From contig SLTK01000007.1 in NCBI GenBank assembly GCA_004347695.1, positions 100,792-164,791 of the forward strand: 64,000 nt of DNA, given 5' to 3'. The first letter of the stretch is position 1, and every line of letters starts with the position of its first letter. The position numbers were made by a program, and so were the translations under genes. This DNA is from Chloroflexota bacterium (GTDB lineage Bacteria; Chloroflexota; Anaerolineae; Anaerolineales; Anaerolineaceae). Below, one piece after another: positions 54,038-62,757 of this stretch. The notes beneath the pieces are model-generated. The model was not told where the DNA came from. It made no database searches and saw nothing but the letters and a program-made list of their open reading frames with translations.

Positions 54038-55900
54038 TTGAAAAAGCTGATTACCGGAAACGAAGCGATTGCTTATGGCGCGCTGCGGGCCGGCGTCAAA
54101 GCCGTCACGGGTTATCCTGGCACGCCTTCTACGGGCTGTCTGTCCAGTCTGTTAGCTATGAATCTGGTTGACACCTACGTCGAGTGGAGTGTTAACGAGA
54201 AAGTTGCGCTGGAAGTCGCGGCCGGGGTGGCCTGGAGCGGGCACCGCGCATTGTGTACCATGAAAATGTCCGGCCTGAATGTGGCCTATGACTCCCTCAT
54301 CTCAGTCGCCTACTCAGGCTGTGATGGCGGTCTGGTGGTCTATGTTGCCGACGACCCTGGCGCCAACGCTGGCATGTGCGAGCAAGACTCGCGTTCCTTC
54401 GCGGTGATGGCGGATATGCCCATGCTCGAACCGGCTACGGTTGCCGAAACCTACGCGCTGACCAAATTTGCGTTCGATCTTTCGGAAAGAATCAAAGGCC
54501 CGGTATTCCTGCGTCTGGTCACCGGCATTGCCGATTCATACGCTGAAGTGGAGATCGAGCAGCCGGTTCCGGTCTCGCAGGCCGCCCCCCTGCTGATCAA
54601 GGATATCCAGCGCTTCACCAAGGCCGGTGCGGTCATTGCCACCAACCAGCACCGGGATTTAATTCAACGCCTCGAGCAGGCCGGGCAAATTACGGATGAG
54701 GTCAGGCTAAATAAGCTGAGCTTATCCGTTAAGCCCGGCGGACTGGGCATCCTGGCTTCCGGGATCGCCGCTGCGTACCTTGAGGAAGGGTTCGAGGCAG
54801 CCGCCCCCTTCGGGTTCAATCGAGAGGATGTCTCCACCCTCGAAATAAAAGTTGTCCATCCCTTTCCTGTCGCCGAAGCGCGCAAAATGCTCGAGCACTG
54901 CCAGACGATCCTGATTCTGGAAGAACTTGAGCCGCTCATCGAGCGCGGCATAATTGTAGAAGCGCAGCGGATGGGTTACCGCGGAAAAATCACCGGAAAG
55001 CTCGATGGTGTCTTCAGCCGCATCGGTGAGTATGGTGTGCCGCAAGTCGTTCAGGGCATCGAGTCCGTGCTGCGCCTTGGGATTCCGGAGAATTTGTTGA
55101 GCGGAAACACCCAGGCTCTCAAGCTGGCTGCGGCGCGCCCCATCACAGTTTGCGCCGGCTGTCCGCACCGCGGCACCTATATTGCCATTGATAAAGCGAT
55201 CAAGAAGCTGCGATTGAAGAAAAATGAAGTCATGGTCACCGGCGATATCGGCTGCACTATCCTCGGCATGAACCCGCCCTTTGACCTGATCTGGACCGAG
55301 ATTTCGATGGGCGCCAGCGTGAGCCTTGCGCAGGGCTATGTCCATGCCGGCGTGAAAACGCCCGTGATCGCCACCATCGGTGATTCGACCTTTTTCCACG
55401 CCGGGATTGCCGGTCTGGTTAACGCCATCCAGCATCAAATTGACCTGACCCTGGTGATCATGGACAACCGCTGGACGGCCATGACCGGCATGCAGGTCAA
55501 TCCCGGCACACCCTGCAATAACGGCGCGAGTGCCTACCAGGAAATCGATATTGCCCGCATCATCCCGGCGCTGGGCATCGAACATTTCTGGACGGTGGAC
55601 CCCTTTGATGTGGAAGAAACAGCCGGGGTGATCCATCAGGCAATGACCCTGCCGGGCGTTAAAGTCGTGCTGGCCAGGCAGGAATGCGCCATCCAGGCCC
55701 AGCGGCAGGGAAAACAGGCCGGCAAAGTCCGCGTGGTCGAAGAAAACTGCAACCTTTGCAAATTGTGTCTGATGGTCACCGGCTGTTCGGCGTTCAGCCT
55801 TGGCGCGAACGCCATCGAGATCGACCCGGAACTGTGCTACGGCTGCGGGGTTTGCATCGAAACCTGTCACCATGACGCCCTGGTAGCGGAGGAAGCATGA
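54038..55900 (+). CDS. iorA: indolepyruvate:ferredoxin oxidoreductase alpha subunit
   Basis: An alpha subunit of about 620 residues with the 2-oxoacid oxidoreductase core and TPP-binding region (Gly-Asp-Ile-Gly-Cys-Thr-Ile, Gly-Asp-Ser-Thr-Phe-Phe-His). A C-terminal 2[4Fe-4S] ferredoxin domain has Cys-Asn-Leu-Cys-Lys-Leu-Cys and Cys-Tyr-Gly-Cys-Gly-Val-Cys. It oxidatively decarboxylates aryl-pyruvates to acyl-CoA and reduces ferredoxin. The start is taken as the TTG at 54038 because GGAGGG lies 4 bases upstream; a GTG at 54008 inside the preceding gene is less likely. Confidence 0.93.
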   Translation: MKKLITGNEAIAYGALRAGVKAVTGYPGTPSTGCLSSLLAMNLVDTYVEWSVNEKVALEVAAGVAWSGHRALCTMKMSGLNVAYDSLISVAYSGCDGGLVVYVADDPGANAGMCEQDSRSFAVMADMPMLEPATVAETYALTKFAFDLSERIKGPVFLRLVTGIADSYAEVEIEQPVPVSQAAPLLIKDIQRFTKAGAVIATNQHRDLIQRLEQAGQITDEVRLNKLSLSVKPGGLGILASGIAAAYLEEGFEAAAPFGFNREDVSTLEIKVVHPFPVAEARKMLEHCQTILILEELEPLIERGIIVEAQRMGYRGKITGKLDGVFSRIGEYGVPQVVQGIESVLRLGIPENLLSGNTQALKLAAARPITVCAGCPHRGTYIAIDKAIKKLRLKKNEVMVTGDIGCTILGMNPPFDLIWTEISMGASVSLAQGYVHAGVKTPVIATIGDSTFFHAGIAGLVNAIQHQIDLTLVIMDNRWTAMTGMQVNPGTPCNNGASAYQEIDIARIIPALGIEHFWTVDPFDVEETAGVIHQAMTLPGVKVVLARQECAIQAQRQGKQAGKVRVVEENCNLCKLCLMVTGCSAFSLGANAIEIDPELCYGCGVCIETCHHDALVAEEA

Positions 55901-56496
55901 AATATGACATCTTTTTCGCCGGAGTAGGCGGTCAGGGCATTCTAACCATCGGCGAAGTGCTGGCCGAAGTCGCTCATTACAAAGATATCCCGGCCAATTT
56001 CTATCCAAGCAAGGGCATGGCGCAGCGCGGCGGTTTTGTCAAAGCGCAGTTGCGCCTGGGACGGGAAAATGTTGGCCCAAACATCCCCCAGCGGGGTGCG
56101 GATATGGTCATCGCCATGGAACAGTCCGAATCGCTCAAAGCCATTCCCTTCATCAAGCCCGGCGGTGATTTTGTCCTCTACAGCGACATCTGGGCGCCCA
56201 CCGCCGTCGCTCTGGGGAAGGCCCCTTACCCGGCCTTCGCCCAAATTACGGAACAAGTCAAACTCGCCGGGGCGCGTCTGGTGCATATTGCTCCCGGTCA
56301 GCTGCCCGAATATGCCGGCGAACGGGTGCACCCCAACCTTTACGTCCTGGGCGTGATCATGGGCCAGACGGCGCTTGGAACCTTGATCCGGTCGGAAGAC
56401 GTGGAACATATCATCCAGACCCGCTTTAAACGCAACACCGAAGCAAATAGCTTCGCCTATCGTTCCGGCCTGGGAATGCCGCTGGTGGTTTCCTGA
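55897..56496 (+). CDS. iorB: indolepyruvate:ferredoxin oxidoreductase beta subunit
   Basis: A 199-residue gamma-domain-type subunit that pairs with IorA. It opens Phe-Phe-Ala-Gly-Val-Gly-Gly-Gln-Gly-Ile-Leu-Thr and carries Ala-Gln-Arg-Gly-Gly, both standard for the family. It overlaps iorA by 4 bases and the next gene by one, so the three are translationally coupled. Confidence 0.93.
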   Translation: MKYDIFFAGVGGQGILTIGEVLAEVAHYKDIPANFYPSKGMAQRGGFVKAQLRLGRENVGPNIPQRGADMVIAMEQSESLKAIPFIKPGGDFVLYSDIWAPTAVALGKAPYPAFAQITEQVKLAGARLVHIAPGQLPEYAGERVHPNLYVLGVIMGQTALGTLIRSEDVEHIIQTRFKRNTEANSFAYRSGLGMPLVVS

Positions 56497-58535
56497 TGGA
56501 TTTCGCGAGTTTCTTTAATCCCCAATCCGTCGCCATCATTGGCTCGATGTCGCCGGGCAAATTGGGCGCGATTCTTACCGAACAAATTCTGCAGGGAGGC
56601 TACCAGGGTAAGCTCTACGCCGTTAATCCCAAATCAGAAGGCGCGCTGGGCATCCCCGGTTATGCTTCGCCTTCGGCCATCCCGGGCGTCCCTGACCTGG
56701 CCATCATCGTTTCCCCGGCCTCGATGGTAGCTGCCGTTCTCGATGAATGCGGCCGATCGGGCATCCGCGCCGCGGTGATCATCACCTCGGGTTTCTCCGA
56801 AGTGGGGAACCATGACGGCGAAAAGGAAATCAAGGAAGTCGCCCGCCGTCATGGCATCCGCTTTATCGGCCCGAACTGCGCCGGTATCGCCAACGCCGGT
56901 TCCGACTTCTTCCCTACGCTCGAAGTGCGGACGCCGGCCGGTGGAATTGGCCTGATCACCCAGAGCGGCGCTCTCGGCGGCGTTGTCCTGGGCCGGGCGC
57001 AGCAGCGCGAGCTTGGTATCTCAAAATTCATCAGCTATGGCAATGGATCCGACCTGAGCCAGGTTGATTTCCTGAACTACCTGGCCGGGGACGAGGCGAC
57101 CAGAGTGGTTGCCCTTTACATCGAAAGCGTGACGAACGGGCGGGCATTCATGGACGCGCTGGCTGAATGCTCCCGGCGCAAACCCGTGCTGGTCATTAAA
57201 GCCGGCCGCACATCGGCCGGCACACGCGCCACGGCTTCGCATACCGGCTCGATGGCCGGTTCTGACGCGGTTTATTCGGCCGCCATCCGCGCCAGCGGCG
57301 CGATTCGCGTCCGCACAGTCGAATCGCTGCTCGACACCTGCGAAGGTTTCACGCGGCTTCCGCATTTGAGTGGCAAAAAGATCATCATCGTCACCAACTC
57401 CGGCGGCCCGGGCGTCCTGACGGCCGATCATGCCGAAGAGCTAGGGTTGAGCGTTGCCGAGCCAGACAATGACCTGCAAACTCAACTGCGCAGCTTCCTG
57501 CCGGGGCATTGTTCCTTGAAAAACCCCATCGACCTCACCGTGGAAGGCACGGAAGAAGGCTATCGCCAAACCCTGACCAGCGCGCTCCAGGTGTACGATG
57601 CTGCCGTGGCCATCAATGTTGGCACGTCCTACCTGGACAACCTGGCGCTGGCGCGCGGCGTGGCGGATGGCGCCCGCAGCAGCGGCAAACCCGTTCTGGC
57701 CAGTTTTGTCCCCGAACAACTGATGACCGAGAGCACGAACTATTTGAAGCAGGCCGGCATCCCCTGTTACCCCAGCGGTGAACAGGCGGTCAGCGTTCTG
57801 GCAGAAATCGCCCGCTACGAAGGGCACCGCAGCAAACCGGTCGGGAATAAGAATATTCCATCGGCTGTGAACGCTCGCAGGCTGCCGGGTGACGGGAAGC
57901 TGCTCGAACCGGAGGCCATGGCCTGGCTGAAAGAAAATGGCATTCCCATACCCGATTTTTGCGTTGCCGTCACCGCTGAAGAAGCGGTGCAGGCCTGCGA
58001 AAAGCTTGGCTACCCCACCGTGATGAAGGTCGTATCGCCGGATATTCTGCACAAGTCGGATGTTGGCGGGGTCATTGTCGGCATCCGCGATGCGGACGCT
58101 GCCCGCCAGGCTTTTGCAGCCATCCAGGAGTCAGCCCGGGGTAAAGATTTCCGTGGCGCGGTGCTTTACCCGCTGGTCAGGGATGCGCAGGAAGTCCTGC
58201 TCGGCTTATCCACGGATCCGCAGTTCGGACCGGTGGTTGCCTTCGGCCTGGGCGGAATCTATACAGAAATTTTCCGCGATATCGTCCTGCGCGTCGCCCC
58301 GGTCGAACCGGAAGAAGCCATGGAAATGATCCATGAGATTCGGGGCATCAAGCTGCTGCAGGGCGCGCGCGGCAAACCGCCGTATGACCTGGCAGCCCTG
58401 GCGCAAACCCTCGCCGCATTTTCCCGACTGCCATTCATCTACCCGCAAATCAGCGAAGTCGATCTCAACCCGGTCTTTCTCCGCCCCGACGGCCTGGTCG
58501 TCGGAGATGTAAGAGTCATTGCCCGGCAGAGATAG
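56496..58535 (+). CDS. ADP-forming acyl-CoA synthetase (alpha-beta fusion)
   Basis: A 679-residue fusion. The CoA-binding and ligase domains come first (about 1-460) and the ATP-grasp domain last (about 465-679). The phosphohistidine is His249 in Ala-Ser-His-Thr-Gly-Ser-Met-Ala-Gly. The ATP-grasp part shows Gly-Tyr-Pro-Thr-Val-Met-Lys and His-Lys-Ser-Asp-Val-Gly-Gly-Val. It converts acyl-CoA, ADP and phosphate to acid, CoA and ATP, conserving the energy of the IorAB reaction. It is last in the operon. Confidence 0.92.
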   Translation: MDFASFFNPQSVAIIGSMSPGKLGAILTEQILQGGYQGKLYAVNPKSEGALGIPGYASPSAIPGVPDLAIIVSPASMVAAVLDECGRSGIRAAVIITSGFSEVGNHDGEKEIKEVARRHGIRFIGPNCAGIANAGSDFFPTLEVRTPAGGIGLITQSGALGGVVLGRAQQRELGISKFISYGNGSDLSQVDFLNYLAGDEATRVVALYIESVTNGRAFMDALAECSRRKPVLVIKAGRTSAGTRATASHTGSMAGSDAVYSAAIRASGAIRVRTVESLLDTCEGFTRLPHLSGKKIIIVTNSGGPGVLTADHAEELGLSVAEPDNDLQTQLRSFLPGHCSLKNPIDLTVEGTEEGYRQTLTSALQVYDAAVAINVGTSYLDNLALARGVADGARSSGKPVLASFVPEQLMTESTNYLKQAGIPCYPSGEQAVSVLAEIARYEGHRSKPVGNKNIPSAVNARRLPGDGKLLEPEAMAWLKENGIPIPDFCVAVTAEEAVQACEKLGYPTVMKVVSPDILHKSDVGGVIVGIRDADAARQAFAAIQESARGKDFRGAVLYPLVRDAQEVLLGLSTDPQFGPVVAFGLGGIYTEIFRDIVLRVAPVEPEEAMEMIHEIRGIKLLQGARGKPPYDLAALAQTLAAFSRLPFIYPQISEVDLNPVFLRPDGLVVGDVRVIARQR

Positions 58536-58698
58536 AATGACAGACACAGGTTAAAGCTTAGCCCTAAGATTGTGCGGAATGCAGCCATAGGCAAAACGCT
58601 GACTTTTAAAAATATTGCCTTTTATAAGTTTATGGGTTGTCTAAAAGAAACAAATTTGCCAACTCCTTCCCATATTTGCGGGATGGGATGGATTCCAC

Positions 58699-58725
58699 GC
58701 CTGCCCGTTTTTGTGGCAGGCTTTT
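58699..58725 (+). terminator. intrinsic terminator of the aminotransferase-ior-acs operon
   Basis: GCCTGCC (58699-58705), a 9-nt loop and GGCAGGC (58715-58721), followed by TTTTATTACTTTCTTTTTG. It lies about 165 bases after the last stop codon. Confidence 0.75.
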
Positions 58726-58726
58726 A

Positions 58727-58963
58727 TTACTTTCTTTTTGTTTTAACAACTGAAACGCAAGAACTCTGCGGGGGAGTGCTGTACAGGCCTGTAGATACGA
58801 TAGGTTCCGTACAGAATGAGTTAAAGTGAATAAACCAACAGCAACTGTTAGCGACGAGCAGGGCATTGGGCTAAGAAAACAAAGTTGGAATCCGCCTTTT
58901 GGGTTGAACGCTCATGTATAGCCAAAGCCTGAATTTATCCTGCGATTCACTGTCGGCATACGG
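58727..58963. other. intergenic region, boundary of AT-rich retron island
   Basis: Between two convergent genes. Composition shifts to AT-rich here. No coding sequence is supported; the short frames on both strands overlap the terminator and look random. GTTAGCGAC at about 58853 recalls GTTAGC sequences at 60925 and 60980 on the other side of the reverse transcriptase, but the match is too short to define a boundary repeat. Confidence 0.35.
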
Positions 58964-60709
58964 TTATTGGTGTTCGCGTAAAATTGTTACAATTACATCA
59001 AATATTTTTCCAAATTCGCTAAAATCTACGTTGTGAAAATTTGGGTCATCATTTGCTATTAACTCAGCGAAACTATCTTTTGATAACGCTACGCTTTCTT
59101 TAGTAATAAAATTAAAAACTTGGCTATCAACAATTGTTACTCCTACGAGGCGTCGAGTTTTATTACTTAATGTGTACACATCGTTTTGTTGCTTGTGAGA
59201 ATTATTATTGCTGTCAAACTCATCACTCAAATATAACCTGCGTCCGTCTCCATCTTTCCGCTTAATATCTTTATCTTGATAATATAATTCAATACAAACA
59301 TCTGTCGTATTTGTTCTATGGGCAGGAATTGGAACAGCTAACGAAAATACATTATTGTCCCAATTTTTGTAATCCTTATCTTTTTCCATTACTTCATTAA
59401 CAACGGCTGGTACATCTCTGTCAAAAATGAAAATATTTGGCTGACGGTTCTCGCGCTTGCAATACGCTTTACACATTTTCAATAATTCGCCATGCCCCAT
59501 TTGGACATCATCACCAAATTCGTGAAATTGAACATCTAATTCTGTAAACATCCCCATCTTTTTCAACGAAGTAAAAGCAACTTTAAGATGTTTCCAATCG
59601 GTCTTTCCTTCTGTAAAAATTATAGGTTTGGGCAAATGTAGCGGAGTGAGAACTTCTGATTGTGCAAATTCTGGTGCAAGTTGCCAAAACCATTTGGCTA
59701 AGTTCACATAAACTCTATTATTTTCCCCCTTTACCATTTTTAAAAAGTTTAGTTTTCCTTGGACAACTCTTTTGAAAGAAATTTGTTCGCGTTTACTTTC
59801 AGGGTGCTTTCCAGCATATTTCTCTCGATATGTCATTTCCGCAGCGTCATAACCATATCTTTGCCAAGCATGCAACATACCACGAATTTCACGAACGTAG
59901 TCACGCCTAACATTCGGAAATACGTTAACGGTCAATCCAGTAACTTCTTGACGCTTCGAATATGGCTGTAAGCGATTTTTTCGCTCGTTGATTTCAAAAC
60001 CATTTTCTAGAATTAGGGCTTTGAGTTCATCGCCTATTTCAAGTTTTCCGGTTTCTTCTAAGAAATACGCTAATCCAGATGGGAACTTTGGACGGCTAGT
60101 GGAAAAAGTTATGTCATCAGCGTATCGTGTATATGTGCTGCGATGTTTTTTCGCCAACTTTTGTAGCTGCGAATCCAGTTTTGAGCAAATCATATTTGAA
60201 ACAATAGGTGAGGTTGGCGCGCCTTGTGGAAGATAGCCATTAAAACAACAAATCTGTGCCAATGTTGTTGCAACTTCATTATTTCGTAGGTATGGAGGAG
60301 CCATAAATAGTCCCCGAACTCTACCAAAATTTATTGAAGGAAAAAAATCTTTAAGATCAAGATTCAAGACATATCTTTTACTTACATGAGGAATGGCGTT
60401 GCTTAGGATGCTTTTTTTTTGGACAAACCCATGAGCTGAGGGTTTTACTTTATAAACACTCTGCAAAACCTGATTTAGTTTTTGCTGGATAATTTTTAAT
60501 GCCGTTGCTGGAGCATAAATTTCACGACTTCCCCCGTGTTTTTTGGGTATCTCAAAACGTTTGTATCTTTTATCCCTGGGAACGATATATAGATAATAGT
60601 TTAATTGTAATTCCGTAACTTCCAATAGCTTGGCAATATCATGCCGAGTTTTTAATTGAAAAAATGCTGCAATCAATACTTCGTTGCTAGCAAATAATTC
60701 AGTGCTCAT
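58964..60709 (-). CDS. retron-type reverse transcriptase fused to a TOPRIM domain
   Basis: A 581-residue protein. Residues about 40-340 are a retron reverse transcriptase. It has the retron-specific Asn-Ala-Ile-Pro-His (104-108, NAxxH) and Val-Thr-Gly (256-258), the catalytic Tyr-Ala-Asp-Asp (196-199), the Leu-Asp-Leu-Lys-Asp-Phe-Phe block and Gly-Ala-Pro-Thr-Ser-Pro. Residues about 360-450 are TOPRIM-like: Phe-Thr-Glu-Gly-Lys-Thr-Asp (Glu367) and Phe-Asp-Arg-Asp (430-432). Residues 450-581 match nothing I recognise. Retron RTs copy part of an adjacent structured RNA into branched DNA and act in phage defence. Codon use is AT-rich, unlike the host genes. An RNA candidate lies 18 bases upstream. 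Confidence 0.93.
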   Translation of the reverse strand: MSTELFASNEVLIAAFFQLKTRHDIAKLLEVTELQLNYYLYIVPRDKRYKRFEIPKKHGGSREIYAPATALKIIQQKLNQVLQSVYKVKPSAHGFVQKKSILSNAIPHVSKRYVLNLDLKDFFPSINFGRVRGLFMAPPYLRNNEVATTLAQICCFNGYLPQGAPTSPIVSNMICSKLDSQLQKLAKKHRSTYTRYADDITFSTSRPKFPSGLAYFLEETGKLEIGDELKALILENGFEINERKNRLQPYSKRQEVTGLTVNVFPNVRRDYVREIRGMLHAWQRYGYDAAEMTYREKYAGKHPESKREQISFKRVVQGKLNFLKMVKGENNRVYVNLAKWFWQLAPEFAQSEVLTPLHLPKPIIFTEGKTDWKHLKVAFTSLKKMGMFTELDVQFHEFGDDVQMGHGELLKMCKAYCKRENRQPNIFIFDRDVPAVVNEVMEKDKDYKNWDNNVFSLAVPIPAHRTNTTDVCIELYYQDKDIKRKDGDGRRLYLSDEFDSNNNSHKQQNDVYTLSNKTRRLVGVTIVDSQVFNFITKESVALSKDSFAELIANDDPNFHNVDFSEFGKIFDVIVTILREHQ

Positions 60710-60727
60710 ATCTAAAGTTTAAAAATA

Positions 60728-60864
60728 AAGTACTTGCAAAGTGATTCATGCTTATCGCCGCCACCAGCCAGAACAAGAAAAGCAGAAGCTGGGCGCGTAT
60801 TGGCTCAACATTATTGATTGTTGTCGCGTATTCACGACAAAATAAATTAACTTCGCAAGTACTT
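60728..60864 (-). ncRNA. candidate retron msr-msd RNA
   Basis: A 137-nt stretch directly upstream of the RT, on the same strand, is bounded by complementary arms. a1 is AAGTACTTGCGAAG (60864-60851) and a2 is CTTTGCAAGTACTT (60741-60728): 10 perfect pairs plus 3 more after one mismatch. Inside, TTGTCGTG-AATA-CGCGACAA forms an 8-bp hairpin, CAACA/TGTTG a 5-bp hairpin, and CCAGC/GCTGG closes a larger C/T-rich loop suited to be the msd. Order, position and size fit a retron RNA. The exact branching guanosine could not be picked. Confidence 0.72.
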
Positions 60865-60869
60865 ATCTT

Positions 60870-60897
60870 ATTATATCTCCTCTTATTAATTTGGAAA
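60870..60897 (-). promoter_or_regulatory. promoter of the retron RNA
   Basis: A consensus TATAAT (60875-60870) with TTTCCA (60897-60892) 16 bp upstream on the minus strand. Initiation about 7 bases after the -10 box would fall at 60863, the first bases of the a1 arm, matching the RNA 5' end expected for a retron. Confidence 0.65.
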
Positions 60898-60927
60898 GCA
60901 TGTTTAGCACACGAAATGCTTGCGTTA

Positions 60928-60966
60928 GCGCGGTCAGGCGTGCTTAGAAAGTGCCTCTGAACGCGC
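60928..60966. other. imperfect hairpin between candidate effector gene and retron RNA
   Basis: GCGCG...TCA.GGC (60928-60939) pairs with GCC..TGA.CGCGC (60953-60966), with one mismatch and a 2-nt bulge. There is no T-tract on either strand, so it is not a clear intrinsic terminator. Direct GTTAGC copies flank it at about 60925 and 60980. Function unknown. Confidence 0.35.
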
Positions 60967-61006
60967 AGAACACCTATCGTTAGCCGTATGCCCTATTAAC
61001 CCCACT

Positions 61007-62035
61007 TCACCGGAATAGTAAATATGTAACCAAGAATGAAATGACATCTAAAGCAACGGCTTTCGCTACGTTCCAAGTTATCTTTCGGATCGTAACTTTA
61101 TTCTTTTGTTCCAATTTTCTTTGCTTATTTTTGTCACCATTTGTAAAAACTAAAACTGCGTGGACACCATAACTCCCAATAGCGTCAAATACCTGCGTTG
61201 CAATCCAACGCCCGACTAGATTCATAAATGCAATGGCTATGCCGCTACCCAAAAGCCAAAACATAAATTCTTTCATTATGCCAATTGTAATTGAAGAGGT
61301 GTCAAGATAGGCATCTGAGACATACTTATTTAAGACACCGGCGGCAACTGCTGTTACAAAGAAGGGAATAGAATAATGAATAACCCTTGCAATTGTGTTT
61401 TTGTGCTTTTCAATATACTTCTCATAGGACGGGTCATATAAAGGCTTGATACGCGCTTTATGCCATTGCTCAATAATACGCATAAGTTCATCACTTAGAA
61501 TGTGATTGATAAAGTCAATTCTGCATACTACTGGGGCCATTTCCGATTCTAAATTTTCGAGTTCATCCGGGTCTTGCGAAAACATAGCTTGCATAAAATG
61601 TAGCGGGGTTAACTTTGATGCAATTTTCAAAACCACTGTATGCCTTTGTGGCAATTTATAAAGCGGTAACTTAACAAGAAAATCCCATTTAATTGTTAGT
61701 GTTTCGGTTTCTTTGTGAGTATTCCATTGGTGTTCAACAAATTCAGCCCATATTCCGAATTGTTCAATTTCATCCTTGGAATAGTTAATATTTACTGTTG
61801 TTATGGCGGCTTGAACATCATGATTTCCGAGTTTTTGTTGTATCAGGTCGTTTAACTCAATTATATCGTTTGGCTGGATGCAAATTGGGCCATGAAATAA
61901 CTTGATATAGCTATCGGGTTTGCCTGCCGTCAAATAAAGCAAAGCCTTCAAGGACTCTTTAGAAACTTTAGCCACAACTTCATCGGCCTCAACAATTTCC
62001 ATATCAGGGTGTCTTTTTTCGTGCAAATCTGACAT
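61007..62035 (-). CDS. membrane protein of unknown function, candidate retron effector
   Basis: A protein of about 342 residues. The soluble N-terminal region (about 1-215) contains Ala-Leu-Leu-Tyr-Leu-Thr-Ala-Gly-Lys-Pro-Asp and is unlike any family I recognise. The C-terminal region has about three hydrophobic segments (near 222-243, 258-282 and 328-345, numbered from the upstream ATG). The ATG at 62035 is preferred because GGAG lies 6 bases upstream; another at 62047 is in frame. It is AT-rich like the RT, on the same strand, and 143 bases upstream of the retron RNA. Several retrons use membrane-active effectors, so this role is plausible but unproven. Confidence 0.6.
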   Translation of the reverse strand: MSDLHEKRHPDMEIVEADEVVAKVSKESLKALLYLTAGKPDSYIKLFHGPICIQPNDIIELNDLIQQKLGNHDVQAAITTVNINYSKDEIEQFGIWAEFVEHQWNTHKETETLTIKWDFLVKLPLYKLPQRHTVVLKIASKLTPLHFMQAMFSQDPDELENLESEMAPVVCRIDFINHILSDELMRIIEQWHKARIKPLYDPSYEKYIEKHKNTIARVIHYSIPFFVTAVAAGVLNKYVSDAYLDTSSITIGIMKEFMFWLLGSGIAIAFMNLVGRWIATQVFDAIGSYGVHAVLVFTNGDKNKQRKLEQKNKVTIRKITWNVAKAVALDVISFLVTYLLFR

Positions 62036-62047
62036 TGCGATCTCCAT

Positions 62048-62626
62048 GGTTCTGATTCTATGTTAAGAAGATGTGGATTAACGGTTTGCATGAGCGGCCA
62101 CTTACTGGTGTGGCTAGAATTGTGGGCAGGTGGCTTGTCAAATTACATAATTGCTGATCCGAGCTTTTTTAAATCCCACCATAGACTTAATTATACAAAC
62201 ATATTATCTTTACACAATACAAAAGTGCCCTCAACCACTGATGGGCACCTTCCAACTACTTAAAAACACTTCGACGCATCAACAAGCTCCGGACAAGCAG
62301 ACCAACTCACAGTGTGATCGAATATCACGCTCTTACCCCCGTTGCACAGGGTTACCCCAACCCGGCTTCGACATGCTCAGCCAGCGGGTTAATCCGTGCC
62401 CTGAGCCTGTCGAAGGGCGCGTGGCGAATGGTCCCCCGGCTTCGACAAGCTCAGCCAGCGGGTTAAACCGTGCCCTGTCCACACCCACAGGGTGCCCTGC
62501 GGGCAGGACACTCTGTGAGTGAGCCTGCCTGCACCGAGCTTGTCGAGGTGTCGCAGAGCACGCGGCGAGTGAGCGGAAATTACGCTCTTACCCCGTCGCG
62601 TGGGGCTTCCGCCGGCCTGAACTAAC
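62048..62626. repeat. intergenic region with large inverted repeats
   Basis: An AT-rich start (to about 62330) is followed by repeats. CTTCGACATGCTCAG (62366-62380) is complementary, with one mismatch, to CTGAGCCTGTCGAAG (62401-62415). A second copy of the left part lies at about 62436-62460, and CCCACAGGGTGCCCTGCGGGC follows near 62490. These resemble the hairpin repeats at the left end of the window in style but differ in sequence. No gene is supported. Confidence 0.6.
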
Positions 62627-62736
62627 GACCGAAGGGAGTGCTGTGCATGACTGTAGGGAATCCTGTGCACGACCGAAGGGAGTGCTGTGCACGACCGAAG
62701 GGAGTGCTGTGGACGACCAACGGGAGGGCTGTGCCG
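62627..62736. repeat. tandem 22-bp repeat, five units
   Basis: Five consecutive 22-bp units of the type GACCGAAGGGAGTGCTGTGC plus AC, starting at 62627, 62649, 62671, 62693 and 62715, with decay at the ends. The same period, the shared GTGCTGTGCAC core and one near-identical unit link it to the array at 27617-27770. Confidence 0.8.
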
Positions 62737-62757
62737 ACCCGTCCACTGCACGCAGTG

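Noticed and set aside
58572..58866. Two short overlapping frames on opposite strands between the acyl-CoA synthetase and retron genes
   Set aside because: They span an intrinsic terminator, have no ribosome-binding site and show no family sequence.
60897..60990. Integron attC-like site
   Set aside because: The hairpin and GTTAGC copies are suggestive, but the GTTAGC elements are direct, not inverted, and do not match the core GTTRRRY/RYYYAAC pattern; no integrase is present.
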